Positions 28,033 to 36,573 of a stretch of DNA of 64,000 bases are shown piece by piece. This DNA comes from an uncultured Clostridia bacterium. Its GTDB lineage: Bacteria; Bacillota; Clostridia; Christensenellales; Borkfalkiaceae. A model generated the notes under the pieces. It did not search any database, had not been told where the DNA came from, and worked only from the letters and a program-made list of their open reading frames with translations. The stretch spans positions 216,463-280,462 of the forward strand of contig CANRKK010000001.1 of NCBI GenBank assembly GCA_947631195.1. The letters are read 5' to 3'. The position numbers were made by a program, and so were the translations under genes. Positions within the stretch are counted from its first letter, which is position 1, and every line of letters starts with the position of its first letter.

Positions 28033-28208
28033 TAAAAATCCGCCTGTGCCGTGATATGAAAAAGTTTTAACCCGCTTCTCGCAGGTGGGTGCGGCGAAGC
28101 GATACATCGGACTTTCCGAAAACCAGACCTCGCCTATTACCGCAAACGGCCGCTCCCTGAATTTTTTTGTGGATTACGAATTCTCCATACCACGAACACC
28201 GCAGACCT
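28033..28208 (-). ncRNA. ssrS: Candidate 6S RNA
   Basis: No ORF fits this stretch, but the minus strand has its own strong promoter and a transcript of about 176 nt that folds end to end. The 5' CGTGGTATGGAG (just after 28195) pairs completely (with G-U) with the 3' segment TTTCATATCACG, and an outer TCTGC pairs with GGCGGA, after which comes ATTTTTATA as a terminator-like U-run. The interior keeps CACCCACC...GGGTTAAAAC, similar to conserved 6S RNA blocks. Length, closing stem and open central region fit 6S RNA, which binds the sigma-A holoenzyme in slow growth. A covariance-model search was not possible. Confidence 0.55.
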
Positions 28209-28214
28209 GAAATT

Positions 28215-28243
28215 ATTATATACCATATGATCTTAAAAGGCAA
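28215..28243 (-). promoter_or_regulatory. Promoter of the 6S-like RNA
   Basis: On the minus strand TTGCCT (28238-28243), 17-bp spacer, TATAAT (28215-28220). Confidence 0.7.
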
Positions 28244-28294
28244 CAAGAAAATTTTTACATAGAGTAAATTATTTTGCGCAGATATTTATTTTGC

Positions 28295-28323
28295 TTGATT
28301 TTTGGAGGCTTTTGCCGTAAAAT
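28295..28323 (+). promoter_or_regulatory. Promoter of aspS
   Basis: TTGATT (28295-28300), 17-bp spacer, TAAAAT (28318-28323). It lies inside the upstream extension of the frame, which rules out starts before about 28330. Confidence 0.65.
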
Positions 28324-28351
28324 GGTAAAAAAATCATTACGAGGCTATGTT

Positions 28352-29683
28352 ATGCAAGAGATTACGGGCGTTATTCCCTGCTCCTCCACGCCATATTCGG
28401 AATTTAAAAACCATGTAGGTGAAGTTGTTACAATCAAGGGCGCCATACATAATATAAGAGATATGTCGGACTTTGCGTTTATTTTGATAAGAACGGCCCG
28501 CGAACTTATACAATGCGTGTATTCACCCGAATTTTCGGACTACCGCCTGACCCCCGACGTGGTTGAACAGGCAGCCGCAAAAGTTACCGGTAAAGTTGTG
28601 CCCAGCGAGACCCGCGACGGCAGCGAGAGATACGAACTGCAAATCCACAATATAGAACTGTTGTCCGTGCCCGCAGATATCCCTCCCGTAGTAATATCCA
28701 AAAAACAGGTTGTTTGCGATTTGGCGGTTAACCTCGACTATCGCCCCGTGACGCTCCGCAACCCTAAGGAACGCGCTATTTTCAAGATACAGGAGGGAAT
28801 ACAGCGCGGCTTCCGCGAATACCTGCAGAGCCAAAACTTTACGGAAATTCACACCCCCAAAATCAACTTTGCGGGCGCCGAGGGCGGCACGAACGTATTT
28901 AAGCTCGACTACTTCGGCAAGACAGTATTCCTTGCGCAGAGCCCCCAGCTCTACAAACAGGCGCTCGTGCCCGTATATGAGCGGGTGTTTGAAATTGCGC
29001 CCGTATTCCGCGCCGAGCACCACGACACGTCGAGGCACTTGAACGAATACATTTCAATGGACTTTGAAATGGGATATATAGAGAGCTTTACCGACATAAT
29101 GAATATGGAAACGGGCGCGCTCAAATATATAATGAATTTACTCAAAACGGAGTACAAGCCCGAGGTTGAGCTTCTCAAAGCCGATATTCCCGAAATAACA
29201 ACCATTCCCTGCATAAAGTTTAAGGACGCGAAAGAACTCTGCGTTAAAAAGCTGAAAAACATAACCGACATGAAGGACTTTGAGCCCGAGGAAGAAGCAT
29301 TCTTGGGCAAATGGGCAAAACAGCAATACAATTCGGACTTTTTGTTCGTCACCCACTACCTCTCCAAAAAGCGCCCTTTCTACACCATGGACGACCCCGA
29401 AGATCCCGAAGTTACGCTTTCCTTTGACCTGCTGTTCCGCGGCATAGAGATTACAAGCGGCGGCCAACGCATACACGATTACAATATGCAGGTTGAAAAG
29501 ATGAAAAAACTCGGAATGAACCCCGACGAGTTTGAAACCTATCTGATGCTCCACAAGTACGGCGCGCCCCCTCACGGCGGGCTCGGACTGGGGCTCGAAC
29601 GGTTGACAATGCACCTGCTGGGCTTCAAAAATGTGCGCTATGCCGCAATGTTCCCCAGAGATATAAACAGGGTTACGCCTTGA
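28352..29683 (+). CDS. aspS: Aspartyl-tRNA synthetase, archaeal (non-discriminating) type
   Basis: Class IIb synthetase, 443 aa from the ATG at 28352 (GAGG 8 nt upstream; promoter overlaps the earlier in-frame starts). N-terminal OB-fold anticodon domain (about 15-110), then the catalytic domain with GGTNVFKLDYFGKTVFLAQS split around 170-190, SPQLYKQ, motif 2 FRAEHHDTSRHLNE and motif 3 GGLGLGLERLTM. These are the marks of the short archaeal-type AspRS without the bacterial GAD insertion. Such enzymes often charge tRNA-Asn too, requiring GatCAB; no gat gene is in the window. Confidence 0.9.
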   Translation: MQEITGVIPCSSTPYSEFKNHVGEVVTIKGAIHNIRDMSDFAFILIRTARELIQCVYSPEFSDYRLTPDVVEQAAAKVTGKVVPSETRDGSERYELQIHNIELLSVPADIPPVVISKKQVVCDLAVNLDYRPVTLRNPKERAIFKIQEGIQRGFREYLQSQNFTEIHTPKINFAGAEGGTNVFKLDYFGKTVFLAQSPQLYKQALVPVYERVFEIAPVFRAEHHDTSRHLNEYISMDFEMGYIESFTDIMNMETGALKYIMNLLKTEYKPEVELLKADIPEITTIPCIKFKDAKELCVKKLKNITDMKDFEPEEEAFLGKWAKQQYNSDFLFVTHYLSKKRPFYTMDDPEDPEVTLSFDLLFRGIEITSGGQRIHDYNMQVEKMKKLGMNPDEFETYLMLHKYGAPPHGGLGLGLERLTMHLLGFKNVRYAAMFPRDINRVTP

Positions 29684-29698
29684 CAACAACAAAATTTA

Positions 29699-29724
29699 CG
29701 GCGGAGCGTATATGCGCTCCGCCG
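29699..29724. terminator. Bidirectional terminator aspS / mazF
   Basis: CGGCGGAGCG, loop TATATG, CGCTCCGCCG, followed by CTTTATTGTTTT on the plus strand. Confidence 0.85.
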
Positions 29725-29726
29725 CT

Positions 29727-30077
29727 TTATTGTTTTACAAAACCGAGACTTATTAAAATTGCTCTGTCCACTTTTGACATTGTAGTTAAAGGAAGCTCTC
29801 CTATCCGCTCCTTCAATCTGCGTTTATCGAGAGTCCTTATTTGCTCCAATAGTATTACGCTATCTTTTTGCAGTCCGTAAACTTCAGATGGTAGCTCTAT
29901 ATGGGTGGGCAATTTTGCCTTGTTTATTTTACTCGTTACCGCCGCCGCTATAACCGTGGGCGAATATTTGTTGCCCACATCGTTTTGCACCACGAGCACC
30001 GGGCGAACGCCTCCCTGCTCGCTGCCTACAACCGGCGACAAGTCGGCATAGTAGAGTTCTCCGCGCTTAATAGTCAT
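29727..30077 (-). CDS. mazF: MazF/NdoA-family endoribonuclease toxin without adjacent antitoxin
   Basis: Sequence-specific mRNA interferase, 116 aa, close to B. subtilis Ndo[21 protein letters not shown] then [10 protein letters not shown]. Catalytic Arg25 (GGVRP) and Thr48 (AAVTS) are both present, so it should be active. AGAGG lies 6 nt before the ATG. Normally the antitoxin gene ndoAI lies directly upstream; here only 75 bp separate it from the CaCA antiporter gene and no antitoxin frame fits. Confidence 0.93.
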   Translation of the reverse strand: MTIKRGELYYADLSPVVGSEQGGVRPVLVVQNDVGNKYSPTVIAAAVTSKINKAKLPTHIELPSEVYGLQKDSVILLEQIRTLDKRRLKERIGELPLTTMSKVDRAILISLGFVKQ

Positions 30078-30152
30078 ATCAACCTCTTTCCGGCAGGGTA
30101 TATTTTATTATATGTACTGCCTGCTATTTATTGTTGACCAACTATCGGCGGT

Positions 30153-31349
30153 TTATACATTGAAAACAGATTGGGTTATAAATTCAGCGGCGCCCGAGGG
30201 AAGATACAGGTGTAAAGCATACTGGTTGAGGAAGATAAAGCCGTAGTAAACCACAAAACAGGTCAGCATAACCGCGCCCGCAACTTTTCCCAAACTCTTT
30301 GATTTGCTCCCGACGGTAAACCCGAAAATAAGCATCGCGGCGACGACGGAAACAATACCGCCCACCATTCCCTCCATTGTGAAAGGTATGCCTCTGTTGC
30401 CCGTGCAAAGCGCGCCCACGCCGCCTATCAAAAGTATATTGGCAATGTTGCTGCCTATAATATTGCCTGTTGCAATCCCCACGTCGCCTTTTTTGGCCGC
30501 AGAAACGGAAGTTATAAGTTCGGGGAGAGAGGTCCCGAAGGCCACAACGGTCATGGCCACTATTTCGGTGGGAATATGCAAAAGATTTTCTGCGACTACG
30601 GTTGCGGAATCCACCACAAGCTGAGCGCCTATTACAACCATGCCCAAACCGAACACCGCAATAACGGCAAGAAACCACGTCCTCTCCTGCATTTTTTCGT
30701 ACCACGGCCCGAACTTCTGGTACCACTTCAATTCCCCGTCGGCTATAACGGCCTCGTTCCCCGCCGTAACCGAAGCGGCCGCCGCCTGCTCCAATCCCGC
30801 TTTGGACTGCCTGGTTGCCAGAACAATGTTGTATGCCATAAAAGCAATATACAAAACAATCAAAATTAAGCCGCACACCCAATTCATAGTGCCGTTAAGA
30901 TACAGCGCGCCGTCCGCGGTGCGGTTAAACTCGTAGGGACCGACAAAGACGCCCAACACCAAAAACAGAACAGAAACGAATATCAAAAAGGGCATATCTA
31001 TCATCCGCGTGGTCTTTTCGGACGGAAGTTTGCAGATAAGTGCGGAAATGCCGAGGATTAAAAGAATATTCAAGGCGTTGCTACCTATTATATTGCCCAC
31101 GATGACGGCTCCGCCGTCGGGCTTTAAAGCGTCGACTATTGTAACGGCAAGCTCGGGGGCCGAAGTGCCTACGGCAACTATCGTCACGCCTATTATAAAT
31201 GTGGATATTTTAAGTTTTTTTGCGATTCCCGCCGCGCCGTCGACAAAAAAATCGGCTCCTTTAACAAGAAGAACAAACCCGATTATAAGCAAAATAATGT
31301 TAACCACCCACGTTGCGCCGACATTTTCAAGAATAACTTTAAAATTCAT
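30153..31349 (-). CDS. CaCA-family Na+(K+)/divalent cation antiporter
   Basis: 398-aa membrane antiporter with the two inverted alpha-repeats: VAVGTSAPELAVTIVDAL near 60-77 and VVAFGTSLPELITSVSAA near 270-287, each followed by GNIIGSN. About ten membrane segments with a hydrophilic loop at about 185-225. YrbG-like, usually called calcium/sodium. The leader holds a yybP-ykoY manganese riboswitch, so this member is likely to export Mn2+ or respond to it. GAGGCGGAG precedes the ATG. Confidence 0.92.
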   Translation of the reverse strand: MNFKVILENVGATWVVNIILLIIGFVLLVKGADFFVDGAAGIAKKLKISTFIIGVTIVAVGTSAPELAVTIVDALKPDGGAVIVGNIIGSNALNILLILGISALICKLPSEKTTRMIDMPFLIFVSVLFLVLGVFVGPYEFNRTADGALYLNGTMNWVCGLILIVLYIAFMAYNIVLATRQSKAGLEQAAAASVTAGNEAVIADGELKWYQKFGPWYEKMQERTWFLAVIAVFGLGMVVIGAQLVVDSATVVAENLLHIPTEIVAMTVVAFGTSLPELITSVSAAKKGDVGIATGNIIGSNIANILLIGGVGALCTGNRGIPFTMEGMVGGIVSVVAAMLIFGFTVGSKSKSLGKVAGAVMLTCFVVYYGFIFLNQYALHLYLPSGAAEFITQSVFNV

Positions 31350-31380
31350 ACTCCGCCTCTTGCTTTTATTATGCCTTATT

Positions 31381-31436
31381 AAACAAAAACAAGACTTGCG
31401 ACTTAAATCAAAAAAATTTAAGTCGAAAGTCTTGTT
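31381..31436 (-). terminator. Riboswitch-controlled intrinsic terminator
   Basis: Hairpin arms 31388-31408 and 31416-31436 (21 nt each, one mismatch), 7-nt loop, followed on the minus strand by TTTGTTT. The 5' arm contains the 3' strand of aptamer helix P1, so ligand binding and termination exclude each other. Confidence 0.88.
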
Positions 31437-31516
31437 CCCGAAAATTGCGGGGGCGGCTCCGGGTAGTTTCCCACCGGTTATGGCGTAAGCCGCTCTTATA
31501 ACTACTCCCTTTCAAC
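31422..31516 (-). promoter_or_regulatory. yybP-ykoY (Mn2+) riboswitch aptamer
   Basis: On the minus strand: P1 GTTGAAAG / CTTTCGAC (all pairs, one G-U), GGGAGTAG after P1, the P3 stem GCGGCT/AGCCGC holding GGTGGGAAACTACCCGG, the P4 stem CCCG/CGGG, and CAAGACTTTC at the end. This matches the known L. lactis aptamer layout (GGGAGTAG, GTGAGGAAACTCACCGG, CAAGACCTTTC). It lies directly before the CaCA antiporter gene. Confidence 0.9.
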
Positions 31517-31523
31517 ATATGCC

Positions 31524-31552
31524 ATTTTATCAAACATATTTCAATCTGTCAA
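31524..31552 (-). promoter_or_regulatory. Promoter of the riboswitch-antiporter transcript
   Basis: On the minus strand TTGACA (31547-31552), 17-bp spacer, TAAAAT (31524-31529). The -35 box lies in the last codons of nnrDE. Confidence 0.8.
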
Positions 31553-32968
31553 GCTCCTGATTGCAAAATGCAGATTTTTAATGATGTCCCCCGCCGTAAC
31601 GCAATATTCAGTTTCTTCTTCCGCGCACATTTCCGCAGAGTATCCGAGCGCGTACGATGCGGCCGCTATTGCATAGATGCCCTCCACGCCACGGGCTGCC
31701 GTGCCGCAGGCAAGCCCCGTGAGCATATCTCCGCTGCCGCCCTTTGCGAGCGCGGAATTGCCGCGCACCAACAAATAGGTGCGCTTGCCGTCGGTTAGCA
31801 CGCTTACCGCCCCCTTCAACAGCACGGTAACGCCATAAACTTGCGCAAACATCTTTGCGTGGAATATAGGATCGCGCAAAATTGTCTCAACGGTAAACCC
31901 CGTCAGCCTTGAAAACTCCTTAACGTGCGGAGTTATCACAACTTTACATTTTTTACACCCGAGAGGGCCGACGCCGTATGTTGACAGAGAATTCAGCCCG
32001 TCTGCATCAATAATCAAAGTATTTGTGTATGAACCAAATAAATCCAGAAGTGTGTTATACAGATTTTGCGAAACGCCGCAACCCGAACCTATGGCGATAC
32101 ATTCGGCGGACAGGTCGATATCGTCGTTAAAAATAAGCTGCGGATGTTGTACCGCGAGACAGGCGCGCAAGCCCTCGCCGGTATTCACCTTCACATAGCC
32201 GCAACCCGATTTTAAAGCTGCCTCAGACGCGAGCACCGCGGCGCCGTAGTATTTATCCGAACCCACGACGAGCTGTGCCGTGCCGTATGTTCCCTTGTGT
32301 GAATTCCGCTTGCGTTCGGGGAAGAATTCCGCAATGTCGCCGTCACTGAAAATCTGAGCATAATTTTCGCCGTTGCAAACTATGCCTATATCCTTTTTTA
32401 TTATTTTACCGCAATAATCGACGCCGTCGTTTAAAAAATAGCCCGTTTTGTATTCTCCGACGGCAACGGTCACGTTGGCTTTTACGGCGCAACCTTCAAC
32501 AAGCCCGTTGTCGCCGTTCAGGCCGCTGGGGATATCTGCGGAAAAGACAATCGCGCCGCTTTGATTTATCTTTTGTATTACGGCGGCATAATTTTCAGGA
32601 ACGGTACGGTTTAAACCCGTGCCGAATATGCAATCTACGATTATATCGCCGTCGATAATGTCGGTATAACAGCCGCGATATGCCTCTTTTTCGCGGGCGC
32701 AATCTCCGGACAAGTTGCCGTCGAACGCATATACTTTAATATCGTATCCCCTGTCCAGCAGAGTCTGTGCGCACACATAGCCGTCGCCTCCGTTATTCCC
32801 CGTGCCGCAAACCACGAGTATTGCGCAGCTTTTTGCAGCCACGGCGGCAACTTCGTCGGCAATGGCCGAGCCCGCGCGGTGCATCAAAACTTCGGATGAA
32901 ATTTTTAAATCGTTGATGGTATGGGAATCCGCCTCGCGCATTTCCGCAATTGTCAATACTTTTTTCAT
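31541..32968 (-). CDS. nnr: Bifunctional NAD(P)H-hydrate epimerase / dehydratase
   Basis: Repairs hydrated NAD(P)H. 475 aa: N-terminal YjeF_N epimerase domain (1-210) with VVCGTGNNGGDGYVCA, IVDCIFGTG and SADIPSGLNGD; C-terminal ADP-dependent dehydratase domain (YjeF_C, 225-475) with SHKGTYGTAQLVVGSD, ITPHVKEFSRLTG, GNSALAKGGSGDMLTG near the end. Overlaps birA by 4 nt. Order recX-birA-nnr suggests one operon, ending at or before the riboswitch promoter. Confidence 0.94.
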   Translation of the reverse strand: MKKVLTIAEMREADSHTINDLKISSEVLMHRAGSAIADEVAAVAAKSCAILVVCGTGNNGGDGYVCAQTLLDRGYDIKVYAFDGNLSGDCAREKEAYRGCYTDIIDGDIIVDCIFGTGLNRTVPENYAAVIQKINQSGAIVFSADIPSGLNGDNGLVEGCAVKANVTVAVGEYKTGYFLNDGVDYCGKIIKKDIGIVCNGENYAQIFSDGDIAEFFPERKRNSHKGTYGTAQLVVGSDKYYGAAVLASEAALKSGCGYVKVNTGEGLRACLAVQHPQLIFNDDIDLSAECIAIGSGCGVSQNLYNTLLDLFGSYTNTLIIDADGLNSLSTYGVGPLGCKKCKVVITPHVKEFSRLTGFTVETILRDPIFHAKMFAQVYGVTVLLKGAVSVLTDGKRTYLLVRGNSALAKGGSGDMLTGLACGTAARGVEGIYAIAAASYALGYSAEMCAEEETEYCVTAGDIIKNLHFAIRSLTD

Positions 32969-33651
32969 AACAGTCTTAAACTTACCTCCGCAGAACTGAT
33001 TTCAGATATATTTCCGTCCGCCTCACGGACGATTAATCTTCCCGCGGGCGAAATGTCAAGGGCCGTCACAACCCTCGTTTTTCCGTTTGCCGAAAGATTG
33101 ACGTCCGTTCCGAACCAATTTATATAATTTTTGTAGTCCTCTATGGAATACTCGTTTTCCAGCTGCCGCAAAAGTATATTTTTTACTTTGTCTACGGAAA
33201 TTTCCGTTGACAGCTGCCGCGACATGGAAGTTGCAATATCTTTAAGTTCGTCGGGGAGAATATTGTTGATGTTTATCCCCATGCCGACGATCGAACGGGT
33301 GATTTTATTCCCGCTAAAAGTGTTTTCAATCAGCGTGCCGCAAATTTTTTTGCCGCCGACCAGCACGTCGTTTGCCCAACGGATTACCGGTTTAAGACTG
33401 AACTCCGCAAGCGTTTTGCATACCGCCACGCAGTGGTTTATCATTATTTTGAAAGCGTCGCCCGCGCCGAGGTCTTTATAAAAACGCACGACGGAAATAT
33501 ACAGTCCTCCGCTGTCCGAAACAAATTTCCTGCCCTTGGTGCCGCGGCCGTCCGTCTGTCTGCGGGCAACGACCGCCGCGTCGCAACAAAAGTCTGACCG
33601 CTTTATATATTCGTTTGTGCTATCTGTTTCGGCAAGCTCAATTACTTTCAT
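32965..33651 (-). CDS. birA: Biotin-[acetyl-CoA-carboxylase] ligase, catalytic domain only
   Basis: Attaches biotin to carboxyl-carrier proteins. 228 aa from the ATG at 33651 (GGGGGA about 6 nt upstream, overlapping recX by 14 nt). Starts directly at the ligase domain: ETDSTNEYIK, RRQTDGRGTKGRKF (nucleotide loop), GGLYISV, RWANDVLVGGKKICG, GMGININ. No N-terminal DNA-binding domain, so it is not expected to act as the biotin repressor. Confidence 0.92.
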   Translation of the reverse strand: MKVIELAETDSTNEYIKRSDFCCDAAVVARRQTDGRGTKGRKFVSDSGGLYISVVRFYKDLGAGDAFKIMINHCVAVCKTLAEFSLKPVIRWANDVLVGGKKICGTLIENTFSGNKITRSIVGMGININNILPDELKDIATSMSRQLSTEISVDKVKNILLRQLENEYSIEDYKNYINWFGTDVNLSANGKTRVVTALDISPAGRLIVREADGNISEISSAEVSLRLL

Positions 33652-34255
33652 CGATATCCCCCAACTGCACAACGGCCGCCTTTACGGTGTCAACTTCATA
33701 GCCCTTTGAAAGAAGATATCTGAATGCCTTGTTTAAAGTTTTTTTGTCCGCGGCTTTGCCCCTCATATATTTCTGCAAAACCGCAAACGCTTCCCCGCTA
33801 TCCTCTTCAATTTCCGCCAAGGCTTCGGATATGGCATTTTTATCGGCTCCTCGCTTGATTAAATCCAATTCGAGCGCGCGCTTGCCTTTGCCGCGGACGC
33901 CCTCTATATATGCGCGGCAATAGGCGTAGTCGTCGACAAATTTATAGTATTCGAGGCGCTCCATCACATAATCCTGCACCGCCTCGACATAACCCTTTTT
34001 TGCAAGGAAGTCGCGCATTTGTTTGGCCGTTTTCATTGTTGCCGACAGATGGGTGAGGGCCTTGTCCAGCGCTTGACTTTTTTCGTTGTCAAACTGAATT
34101 TCATCAAGCCTGTTTTTGTCTATCTGCATGCCCGCTTTCAGATGATATTTAATTGCAACTTCCAGCTTGACCCCGCAGTAAAACCTGCCGTCAACATACA
34201 CGTTGCAACGGTTTTTATCTTTTGCCTGCAGTTCAACCGACGTGATCTCGGACAT
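33638..34255 (-). CDS. recX: RecX regulatory protein
   Basis: Modulates RecA filament activity. 205 aa with the three-helix RecX repeats: LDKALTHLSATMKTAKQMRDFL, then YYKFVDDYAYCRAYIE, GKGKRALELDLIKRGADK and KTLNKAFRYLLSKGYE. First gene of the recX-birA-nnr set; recA is not nearby. Confidence 0.88.
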   Translation of the reverse strand: MSEITSVELQAKDKNRCNVYVDGRFYCGVKLEVAIKYHLKAGMQIDKNRLDEIQFDNEKSQALDKALTHLSATMKTAKQMRDFLAKKGYVEAVQDYVMERLEYYKFVDDYAYCRAYIEGVRGKGKRALELDLIKRGADKNAISEALAEIEEDSGEAFAVLQKYMRGKAADKKTLNKAFRYLLSKGYEVDTVKAAVVQLGDIDESN

Positions 34256-34312
34256 ACCGTTCCCCTTTTCCGATTATTTTAACATCACGGGGGAAATTTG
34301 TCAACCGCGCGT

Positions 34313-34341
34313 TTGACTTTGCCGCGCCGCGGTTGTATAAT
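34313..34341 (+). promoter_or_regulatory. Promoter of ilvE
   Basis: TTGACT (34313-34318), 17-bp GC-rich spacer, TATAAT (34336-34341); leader of about 24 nt with AAGG before the ATG. Confidence 0.75.
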
Positions 34342-34371
34342 TAGGTTAAAATTTTTAAATGAAGGTCATTT

Positions 34372-35394
34372 ATGTCTGTAAATATTGACTGGGCGAACTT
34401 AGGATTCGGATATATAAAAACGCCATACCGCTACGTCAGCCTCTATAAAGACGGCAAATGGGACGGCGGAACGCTGACGGGCGACGACAAGATAGTTATG
34501 ACTGAATGTGCGGGCGTTTTGCAGTATTCGCAGTCCGTATTTGAGGGTTTAAAGGCTTACACGACGGAGGACGGCAGGATTGTAACTTTCCGTCCCGACC
34601 TCAACGCCGAAAGAATGGTTGAGTCGGCAAAGCGGTTAGAAATGCCCCCATTCCCCGTCGAAAGATTTTTGGAGGCCGTGGACAGAGTGGTTTATGCCGA
34701 CAGGGAATACGTTCCCCCTTACGGCAGCGGCGCAGCCCTTTATCTTAGGCCTTTTATGTTCGGCTCCTCGGCGGTCATAGGCGTAAAACCCGCCGCGGAA
34801 TATCAGTTCAGACTGTTTGCAACCCCCGTAGGGCCGTATTTTAAGGGCGGAATAAAGCCCATAACCATACGCGTGAGCGATTTTGACAGAGCCGCACCGC
34901 GCGGCACGGGACACATCAAGGCAGGCTTGAATTACGCAATGAGCCTGCACGCCATAGTGGACGCGCACGAACAGGGGTTTGACGAAAATCTGTATCTCGA
35001 CCCCGCAACGAGGTCATACGTGGAAGAGACGGGCGGCGCAAACTTTATATTTGTAACAAAAGATAAAAAGATAGTCACGCCCAAATCGGACAGCATCCTT
35101 CCCTCCATCACAAGACGCTCGCTGTGCTACGTGGCGGAAAAATATTTGGGGCTTAAGGTTGAACACCGCCCCGTGAAGCTGGAAGAAGTCAAAGACTTTG
35201 CCGAGTGCGGTTTGTGCGGCACGGCGGCGGTTATTTCGCCCGTGGGAAAAATTTACGACCACGGCAAGGAGATAGCCATCCCCTCCGGTATGGAAAAAAT
35301 GGGCGAAGTGACAAAGGCGCTATACGAAACGCTGACGGGAATACAGATGGGCAGGCTTCCCGCACCCGAAGGCTGGATAAGGGAAGTAAAATAA
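34372..35394 (+). CDS. ilvE: Branched-chain amino-acid aminotransferase
   Basis: PLP enzyme transferring amino groups between glutamate and Val/Leu/Ile keto acids. 340 aa, fold type IV. YSQSVFEGLKAY at 52-63, RMVESAKRL, the catalytic Lys in GTGHIKAGLNYA (K183), ETGGANFIFV, SILPSITRRSL and CGTAAVISPVG. Alone between two terminators or promoters. Confidence 0.95.
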   Translation: MSVNIDWANLGFGYIKTPYRYVSLYKDGKWDGGTLTGDDKIVMTECAGVLQYSQSVFEGLKAYTTEDGRIVTFRPDLNAERMVESAKRLEMPPFPVERFLEAVDRVVYADREYVPPYGSGAALYLRPFMFGSSAVIGVKPAAEYQFRLFATPVGPYFKGGIKPITIRVSDFDRAAPRGTGHIKAGLNYAMSLHAIVDAHEQGFDENLYLDPATRSYVEETGGANFIFVTKDKKIVTPKSDSILPSITRRSLCYVAEKYLGLKVEHRPVKLEEVKDFAECGLCGTAAVISPVGKIYDHGKEIAIPSGMEKMGEVTKALYETLTGIQMGRLPAPEGWIREVK

Positions 35395-35406
35395 AATTGA
35401 TTAAAA

Positions 35407-35448
35407 ATTATAGCCGCAGTTTTTGTAAGCGAAAACTGCGGCTATAAT
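35407..35448. terminator. Bidirectional terminator after ilvE
   Basis: ATTATAGCCGCAGTTTT / AAAACTGCGGCTATAAT with loop TGTAAGCG; serves ilvE and the minus-strand hypothetical gene. Confidence 0.88.
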
Positions 35449-35461
35449 ATTTTGCGTAGCT

Positions 35462-35929
35462 CTATTTTTCGATCAGACGCCATTTCAGCGTATGGGCAAC
35501 AATAAACGTGTCGGCTGGCTCGATCAACTGAGGCTCAATATTTTGGGGATTAAAATTCTTACTGTCCGCCCAAATAATTACCCGTGCAGGCGTTGAATAA
35601 CTTGACGGAAATAAGTTATCATAAAATTTGATTGAAGCTTCAAGTATATCGTTAGAATAATTGTCTTGCGCTCCTACTAAGTGCAATCTGCGCACTCCCG
35701 AAAAGTTCAACTCCAATGCATAATCATTCCATAAGCTGTGAAAAATTATATTTACCGCGTACTTCCCATATCCGCAGAAAACCATACTCCTTTCACTGTC
35801 AACGCTTGTGCCGCTTACAAAATTTAACGCAACAATACACGAATCGTGAAAGCCGCAATATACATTCATTAAATCGTCAATATCTTCCGTGGTAGATATT
35901 TGATGCCATATATCGGGCGTCTGCTCCAT
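35462..35929 (-). CDS. Hypothetical protein, 155 aa
   Basis: Not recognised. Soluble, no signal peptide or membrane segment; slightly acidic, with aromatic residues in clusters (YCGFHDSCIVALNF, FHSLWNDYALELNF, IEPADTFIVAHTLKWRLIEK). The pattern, alternating beta strands with a central HDS motif, resembles small domains often seen in immunity or polymorphic-toxin neighbourhoods, but no toxin is nearby. Starts 5 nt after the yigZ-like gene, so it is co-transcribed with tyrS and yigZ. Confidence 0.6.
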   Translation of the reverse strand: MEQTPDIWHQISTTEDIDDLMNVYCGFHDSCIVALNFVSGTSVDSERSMVFCGYGKYAVNIIFHSLWNDYALELNFSGVRRLHLVGAQDNYSNDILEASIKFYDNLFPSSYSTPARVIIWADSKNFNPQNIEPQLIEPADTFIVAHTLKWRLIEK

Positions 35930-35934
35930 AATGC

Positions 35935-36573
35935 TTACCTCCCTGTTTTAAAAGGAAAGAAATATTCTTTTAATTTTTTAATAATAACTCTGCCGTTGAG
36001 GGCGTTGATAAGCGAAGAATCAAAACTCTCCTCCTCCGCCTTTTTAACGGCTACAGTGAAGCGCACGTCGTTTAAATATTCAGTCGATATTACGTTTGCA
36101 CCCCTGTCGGCAAAAAATCTGATTGCCGTATCAACATTTGAATAGTCCGTTATATAGAGGCTTTCGGCGCAGGTCTGATAGAGCACTTTTTCCGCTGCGA
36201 GCACGTTCTCCGCAACCGAGCCCGAATATGCCCGCACAAGCCCGCCCGCGCCGAGCTTTATTCCGCCGAAGTAGCGGGTAACAACAACGCAGACCTCATA
36301 TAGCCCGTTGTTTTTCAAAACTTCGAGCATCGGCATGCCCGCCGTGCCCTGCGGCTCTCCGTCGTCCGAAAAGCGCGGAAAGTTGCCGAGATTGTCGGCA
36401 ATATAGGCATAGCAGTTATGCGTGGCGTCCGCATATTTTTTGGATATTTCCGCAATGAACGTCCTTGCCTCATCCTCGCCCGAAACGTGCCGCGAGGTAG
36501 TAATGAATTTAGATTTTTCTATCACTTTTTGGGTGACGCACTCGCCCGCAAGCGATTTATAAGGCTTAGCCAT
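35935..36573 (-). CDS. IMPACT/YigZ-family protein
   Basis: 212 aa. N-terminal UPF0029 domain: SKFITTSRHVSGEDEA, NCYAYIADN, FSDDGEPQGTAGMPML, VVVTRYFGGIKLGAGGLVRAY; C-terminal DUF1949-like ferredoxin fold (VDTAIRFFADRGANVI). Related to yeast IMPACT and E. coli YigZ; role in bacteria is unsettled, perhaps translation or redox control. Begins directly after the tyrS stop. Confidence 0.92.
   Translation of the reverse strand: MAKPYKSLAGECVTQKVIEKSKFITTSRHVSGEDEARTFIAEISKKYADATHNCYAYIADNLGNFPRFSDDGEPQGTAGMPMLEVLKNNGLYEVCVVVTRYFGGIKLGAGGLVRAYSGSVAENVLAAEKVLYQTCAESLYITDYSNVDTAIRFFADRGANVISTEYLNDVRFTVAVKKAEEESFDSSLINALNGRVIIKKLKEYFFPFKTGR

Noticed and set aside
28522..29692. Antisense frames across aspS
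   Set aside because: No ribosome sites or families; aspS on the opposite strand explains the region.
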